Shown here in pieces: positions 58,805-64,000 of a stretch of DNA of 64,000 nt. The notes under the pieces were generated by a model. That model saw only the letters and a program-made list of their open reading frames with translations, did no database searches and was not told the DNA's origin. How positions within the stretch are numbered: position 1 is the first letter of the stretch; each line of letters opens with the position of its first letter. The position numbers and the translations under genes are program-made. The DNA is from Sanguinoderma infundibulare (lineage: Eukaryota > Basidiomycota > Agaricomycetes > Polyporales > Polyporaceae), in NCBI GenBank assembly GCA_032821775.1, contig JAVLRN010000009.1, positions 868,001 to 932,000 on the forward strand, read 5' to 3'.

Positions 58805-61706
58805 ACTGTGAGGTCAGCCAATCTTTCAGTTTTGCATTGATAGCAAGCACACTGAATCTGTTTGAAGATGGGTTGCCCGATGGTGACTACATCCTCATCA
58901 TCGATAACAGCCCAGGGGGTCCTGTTATTTCTGCATATATCCGCATTGCTGATGACTCTATTTCTATTCCAGCTCTCTATTTATCTGTTTGTGGTGAACT
59001 ACATGATTGTGCAACCATCTATTTTTTGCCTAATCTCACAGGTTCTACTGAAAAATATGGCACAACAAGTATAATGACCCTGGCAACATCACCAATCACT
59101 GCAATCTCAGACTCTTTCTCTCTCCTCACATCTCCAGTTCCCCCTGCATCTCTCTCTCTCAATATTGCTCTTTCTCTCTGATTTATGCACCCCTGTTCCT
59201 CATCTCCTTCTTTCACTTTCTCCTTTCTGACTTAAAAATGGTTATAGCTACTTTGTGCTGTGATCACAAGATACCCCCATGAACATTTTCCTCCACATGT
59301 GATCCCATTACAAAGAGGTTTGCCACCAAGAAGAAGTACAAGCTAGTCATACACAAGGTCTGACCAGTCTTAGGCTCCTGTCTCAAACAGTTTTATGTCA
59401 TGTGCAACATCACTGGTGACCCACTTACAAACATGTCAGTCCTCTTCAACCACCCTTCTGACTTCATCACAACCAGTCACTACACCCACAAATGCATGGA
59501 GGCCCTCAATAAGAAGCTGCAACCTGACTTTCTTTGGTCTGAGGAGTGCAAACTCCTCCATTACTTCATGTGCATTCACAATGCGACTTTCACGTGGTGC
59601 AACAAGGAGCACGGCTGCTTCAAACCCAAGTTCTTCCCATCAGTCAACTTTCTGGTTGTGTCACACATACCCTGGGTCCAGAAGAACATCCTGATCTCAC
59701 CTGGGCTCTACAAGGAGGTCTGGAAAATGCTCAAGTGCAAGATTGGGGTTGACACATATGAGCCATCAAACTCATCATATCACCATCACCATTGCTGATT
59801 CTGTCATGAAGAAGGACAGGAAGCCACACATCATTCACAGCCTCGAGCCACTCAACTGTCACAATCACACACTCAGGCATAACCCTGACTCCCAACTACC
59901 TCACTGAGCAGTTCAGCAGGTGACTGTGCAGCTCGATGTACAACCTCTATGTCAGCTACAATGAGCAACTGATTGCAAAGTCATCATGCAATCTCATGAC
60001 CTTCCAGACTCTGTTTGGCATGTTGTGACACTGTACCCTCTCAATGGGATGGTGCAACTCAGTACCTATCTTCTATGATGACATCACTTACATCCTGCAG
60101 CTCAAGATCTCAGAGTGGATGGTACCATATATCAACAATGTTCTCAGTAAGAAGTCAAAGTCTGACTATCACAACTGCAACCGCAACTACGAGACCATCC
60201 CACACAACCCCAGCATTCATCACTTTGTTAAGGAGCACTTCGACAATCAGAATCATATCATCACATGTATGTACTATGCTGGTGGCACCTACTCTGGGCT
60301 GAAGTTGATGTCCATTGACATCAAGAATACCATCATTGGCCCGTGATGCACCCCAATCGGGTGACAACCTGAACAGTTATGAGTTGCTCTCATTGTCAAC
60401 TGGGGACTGTGCGAGAACATATTGAAGATTCATGCATTCATAGGCACAGTCAGTATCCTGTGACTTTTCATTTGAAACTTCACCAAGTGTGCCTGGCCAC
60501 TTGTGAAGCTCATGCAAAAGGATGTCCCCTTTAAGTTCAGTGATGAGCAACTTCATGTGCAAGAAGATGTCAAAAAGGCAGTGGTTGAGTCACCAGTGCT
60601 CCGCACGATCAATTATGAGTTGAGCATGGCTGTCATCCTCACTGTTAACACCTCCTACATCACAGTCAGCTTCCACCTCTGCCAGTGTGACAAGGATAAC
60701 CCTCACAAGTGGTACTACAGTTACTTCAGTTCAATAATGCTCAATGACAGGGAGACATAATTCTTGCAACTAAAGTTCAAAATCTACAGCCTCTATCATG
60801 CCCTGCAGAACCTCAAAGTCTACTTCATTGGCATTCAAAATCTCATTGTCAAGGTCAATGCATGATACATTCAGGGCATGCTCCAGAACTCTTCATGATC
60901 ACATCTCTGGCCATCCCTAGTCAGAATTTCAGTGAGGGGGAGGGACCAACTGACCAGGAGCTGACAAGTGACAATGTGACCATGATGAGTGACATCCCAA
61001 CTTCTAACATCACTCAATGAGTGAACAAGCAACTTGACAAGGTCAAGAGGTGGCTCCATGACCTCTGACAGCTAAGTGACATCTCTGACAAGGTATATCT
61101 GCAGTTCATCAAATACTGCCAGCAGCACTTCATTGATGGTGACTGACTGTGATGGAAGGACTCACACAGCACACACAAGCACATGGTCAGCCTTGGCCAA
61201 TGACTTGCGATCCTCTGACAGGTGCACAATGATATAGGTCATCGTGGAGTGATTCTGGTGGCCATCCCTTTGAGAGGACATCACTTGGTACATTTGCACT
61301 TGCCATTTCTGCCAGATAAGACAGACATGACAGGTTCTTATCCCACCAATGGTCATGACACCCACACCATTGTTCATGTGAGTCCACATTGATACTATGC
61401 ACATACCTGCCTCTGGTGGCTTCAAGTGTATTGTCCAGATGCATTGTGCAATCTTGCACTACCCCGAGTGATGCATGCTCTGCATCAAGACTGAGAACAC
61501 TCTCAGTGACTGGCCATTCCAAGACATCATCTGTCACTGGGGCAGCATCGTGGAGATCATCACTGATAACAGTGTGGCCTTTGTTAAAGCAGCTGGCTAC
61601 CTCGCATGCAGGTACCACCTCTGACACGTCTGAATCAGTGGCTACAACTCACAAGTGAATAGCATCATTAAGTGACCTCACTTTGATGTCCGACAAGTCT
61701 TGTTCA
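58805..61706 (+). pseudogene. Gypsy pol copy C: RT, RNase H, integrase, cut by Copia insertion
   Basis: After a linker (58837-59181), RT fragments run 59400-60346: SPGLYKEVWKMLKCKIGV, SVPIFYDDITYILQL, then VPYINNVLSKKSKSDYHNC where the catalytic YIDD has become YINN. The region around 60440-60760 holds the thumb and RNase H (FHLCQCDKDNPHKWYY). Integrase remnants occupy about 61150-61706: FWWPSL, CTCHFCQIRQT, EIITDNSVAFVKAAGYLACRY and ISGYNSQVNSIIK (Glu to Lys at the last catalytic position). Homology stops at 61706 inside the FDVRQVLF segment, where a Copia LTR begins. Clearly inactive. Confidence 0.82.
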
Positions 61707-62081
61707 TGTTGAAGTAGCCGCTCTAGTGGTGGCTCCTTTGCCCGTATCAAGTCCCTACTCAGACTAGTCATTCTTTACATGCTCCCCTACCTACGATATT
61801 TTTCGCTTAGCTGTAGCATCACTCCTTCCACAGTTATTGCCTACTTTACATTCCTGCACAGTTCTAGCCTAGATACAGCTCCTAGTTTACTTTAGTGCAT
61901 ATCTCTGTCATTTCTCATCATGTAGGTGCCAGTTCAGCGCTACAGGTGTTTGAACATGTATGCTACACACCCATGTGATCAGTGTGGCCTTAGGACACCT
62001 GTGTCATGCTCTGCTAGTCCTTAGACTTTACAGAGTTCGATACAGGCCTTGTGACTGCTCCTGGACCCACTGCAGCCAACA
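61707..62081 (+). repeat. Copia 5' LTR
   Basis: 375 bp beginning TGTTGAAGTAGCCGCTC and ending GCAGCCAACA; the terminal TGTTG/CAACA is a perfect 5-bp inverted repeat. Its first 110 bp match the truncated Copia LTR at 37874. Confidence 0.88.
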
Positions 62082-62093
62082 GGTTATCAGCCC
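62082..62093 (+). promoter_or_regulatory. Copia primer-binding site
   Basis: GGTTATCAGCCC abuts the LTR end and resembles the initiator-Met-tRNA-derived TTATCAG-type site of many Copia elements. Confidence 0.65.
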
Positions 62094-62318
62094 TGTGCTC
62101 TGACAGCCTCAGAACATCCAAACTCGCCTTCCCCATCACTCTTAGTCCATCCCCACACCCTCCTTTTGCTCTGGGTCTCCCTGCTTAACGCATTCTTCAT
62201 CCTGGACACTCCTTCCATCATTGCCTCCTCCTGGCTTCAGTTCTCATCCCCTCACCACGTCGTTTCGCCAGCTTGACGCACGCCACATCATTATCCATCT
62301 CCCAGAGCCCCAGTCCTG

Positions 62319-64000
62319 ATGGTGGTCTCCCTGACCTATAACCTGCCCCTGGACAAGTCCCTGCCCCTGGAGATGCCACAGGAGATGTTTGGTGTGCTGG
62401 AGAATCAGCCTGGTGTGTCCTCATCATGTCCTGTCCCCTCCAACATCCCCTCTACGCTCCCCTGCACATTCTGTGGTCACCCCAACCACTCAGTGCTTGT
62501 CCAAGCAAAATGCCAGCACAAAGGTGAAGGGCAGGGCCTTCCAGTGCATGCAGCTGTGTGCCAGGACCCCCAGGTGCAAGGAGGAGACCTCTGAGGCATC
62601 GAGTTCATCATCTGGAGCTCAGGAGATGACCCAGGAGCCTGCTGGTGCAGCCACTGTGAGTGCTGGCTGTGCCTCTGCCCTGCTCTCTGCCACAGATCGT
62701 GCATCCTGGCTCTCCTCACCTGCAGCAATGCACTGGAACACAGACACAGGTGCCTCTGCCCACATGACCCTACACCGCCACTGGTTTCACTCCTACTCGC
62801 CCCACACCATCCCCATTCACCTTGCCAACTCCCATCTACTCTGCTGGTTTGGGGTCTGTGGTGTTTGAACCTGCACAGAGAGATGAAATTCACCTCCCTG
62901 CAGTTGTACTGCATGATGTGCTCCATGTCCCTGCACTTGCTATCAACCTGCTCTCTGTCTTCCACCTCACATGTGAAAAGGGCTACTCTGTTGCACTTCA
63001 GGGGTCCAAGATGCTGTTCCACCAGCAGGGCCAGCTGCACTTCGAGGCCCAGGTCAATGAACACAATGTGGACTACCTCCTTGGCTCTACTGTCTCCCAG
63101 TCTTAAGAGTGCCCTCTCTGCCTCGACGACTTGTAAGGAGGACCTCCACCTTTGGCACCAGCACTGCTCATATGTCAACCTCAGTGACCTCAAAGCAGCA
63201 AATTGAAAGGACCCTGTGTACAGCCTCAGCATCCACTCCAAGCATTGGCCTGACCCCATCTGTGAGCCATGCCTTGCTGGCAAGCTCAACCACCACCCCA
63301 TCCCCCACTTTGCCTCCAGGATGCATGTGCACCTTGCCCTGGTGCACACAGATGTCAAGGGCCCTCTCCCTGTCCAGATGCCTGAGGGCTACAGGTACTG
63401 GATGGTCTTTGTCTGTGACTTCTTGTGTTTCTGGGATGTTGCCTATCTCAAGTGCAAAAGCGATGCATTTGAGGCCTTCAAAGTGTACAAGGCATATGCT
63501 GAGAACTGCCTCAGTCTGCGCATAAAGGTCACACATGATGATGGCAGCAAATACATAGGCAAGGAGTATGCTGACTTCTGCATCCAGCATGGCATCCAGC
63601 ACCAGCACACAGAGCCAGATGAGCTGCACCAGAATGGTGTAGCAGAATGTGCCAACTGCACCATTGCTGAGGACGCCACAGCCCTCCTGGTGCAATTCAA
63701 GCTTCCCCCTTCATTCTGGCAGCACGCTGCCTCTGCCCTTGTCCACATGCACAACTGCATGCCCACCTCTGTACTGGATGGTGGTATTCCCTTCACTGCT
63801 TGAAAGGGCAATCAGTGCATGCCAGATGTGTCCTATTTCTGCACATTTAGCTATCTGGCCTATGTCCTGGTGTGCAAGAAGGACCGCAAGGCACTGCAGC
63901 CGCACACTAGGAAGTGCATCTTTATCAGGTACTCTGAGGGGACCAAGGCCTGACATTTTTGAGACCCTGCAGTGCAGAAGTTTCTCATCTCCTTGCATGC
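62319..64000 (+). pseudogene. Copia gag end, protease and integrase (runs off the right edge)
   Basis: The Copia internal region begins with only the tail of gag: LENQPGVSSSCPVPS and a CCHC-like knuckle CTFCGHPNHSVLVQAKC (62460-62515). Protease follows with WNTDTGASAHMT (catalytic D-T-G near 62735), then a frameshift near 62830 and YSAGLGSVVFEPAQ, VLHVPALAINLLSVFHL. Integrase has LHLWHQHC and CEPCLAGK (HHCC finger), VHTDVKGPLP, THDDGSKYIGKEY and QNGVAECAN, supplying the D, D and E. Two in-frame TGA codons (63204-63206 and after GGIPFTA near 63801) break it. Reverse transcriptase should lie beyond the window. The short leader means most of gag is deleted. Confidence 0.9.

Overview
The window is nuclear DNA of a filamentous basidiomycete, most likely an Agaricomycete. 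The evidence is dense intron-rich genes with introns of about 40-65 bp and GT/AG borders, a fungal gene set, and transposon families (Ty3/Gypsy with a YIDD-type reverse transcriptase, Ty1/Copia, hAT) typical of that class. I cannot name the species from sequence alone.

Layout. (1) 0.8-19.6 kb is a compact, CpG-containing housekeeping block: a short-chain dehydrogenase (-), APC1 of the anaphase-promoting complex (+), a small EthD-domain protein (+), chaperonin subunit CCT zeta (+), an unusually long Suv4-20/Set9-type histone H4K20 methyltransferase (-) and ribosomal protein eS8 (-). All six can be modelled with intact reading frames; the exon sums are multiples of three. (2) From about 20.4 kb to the right edge almost everything is mobile DNA: an LTR-like inverted-repeat island (20.5-22.7 kb), a small hAT-type element nested inside a copy of itself (23.2-24.8 kb), a 5.7-kb decayed hAT element with matching ends (26.1-31.8 kb), an 18.7-kb composite Gypsy block (32.3-51.0 kb), a second accessory-gene remnant (52.4-53.6 kb), a heavily mutated Gypsy element of another lineage (about 56.1-61.7 kb), and a Copia element that has jumped into that Gypsy integrase and runs off the right edge.

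How it fits together. Much of the mobile region is nearly free of CG dinucleotides, and copies that can be aligned differ largely by C-to-T/G-to-A changes at former CpGs, as expected for methylated, silenced repeats. The methyltransferase gene lies 2 kb from this block, but nothing in the sequence links the two functionally.

The most unusual items are: an antisense two-exon reading frame inside the Gypsy composite that encodes a Zn2Cys6-like cysteine cluster followed by a YNGEG patch, with a sense-strand relative about 6 kb downstream; a Gypsy-Copia-Gypsy chimera; a 249-bp near-identical tract shared by two otherwise diverged Gypsy copies; and a reading frame that is rejoined when the 18.7-kb composite and one copy of its GCAT target duplication are ignored.
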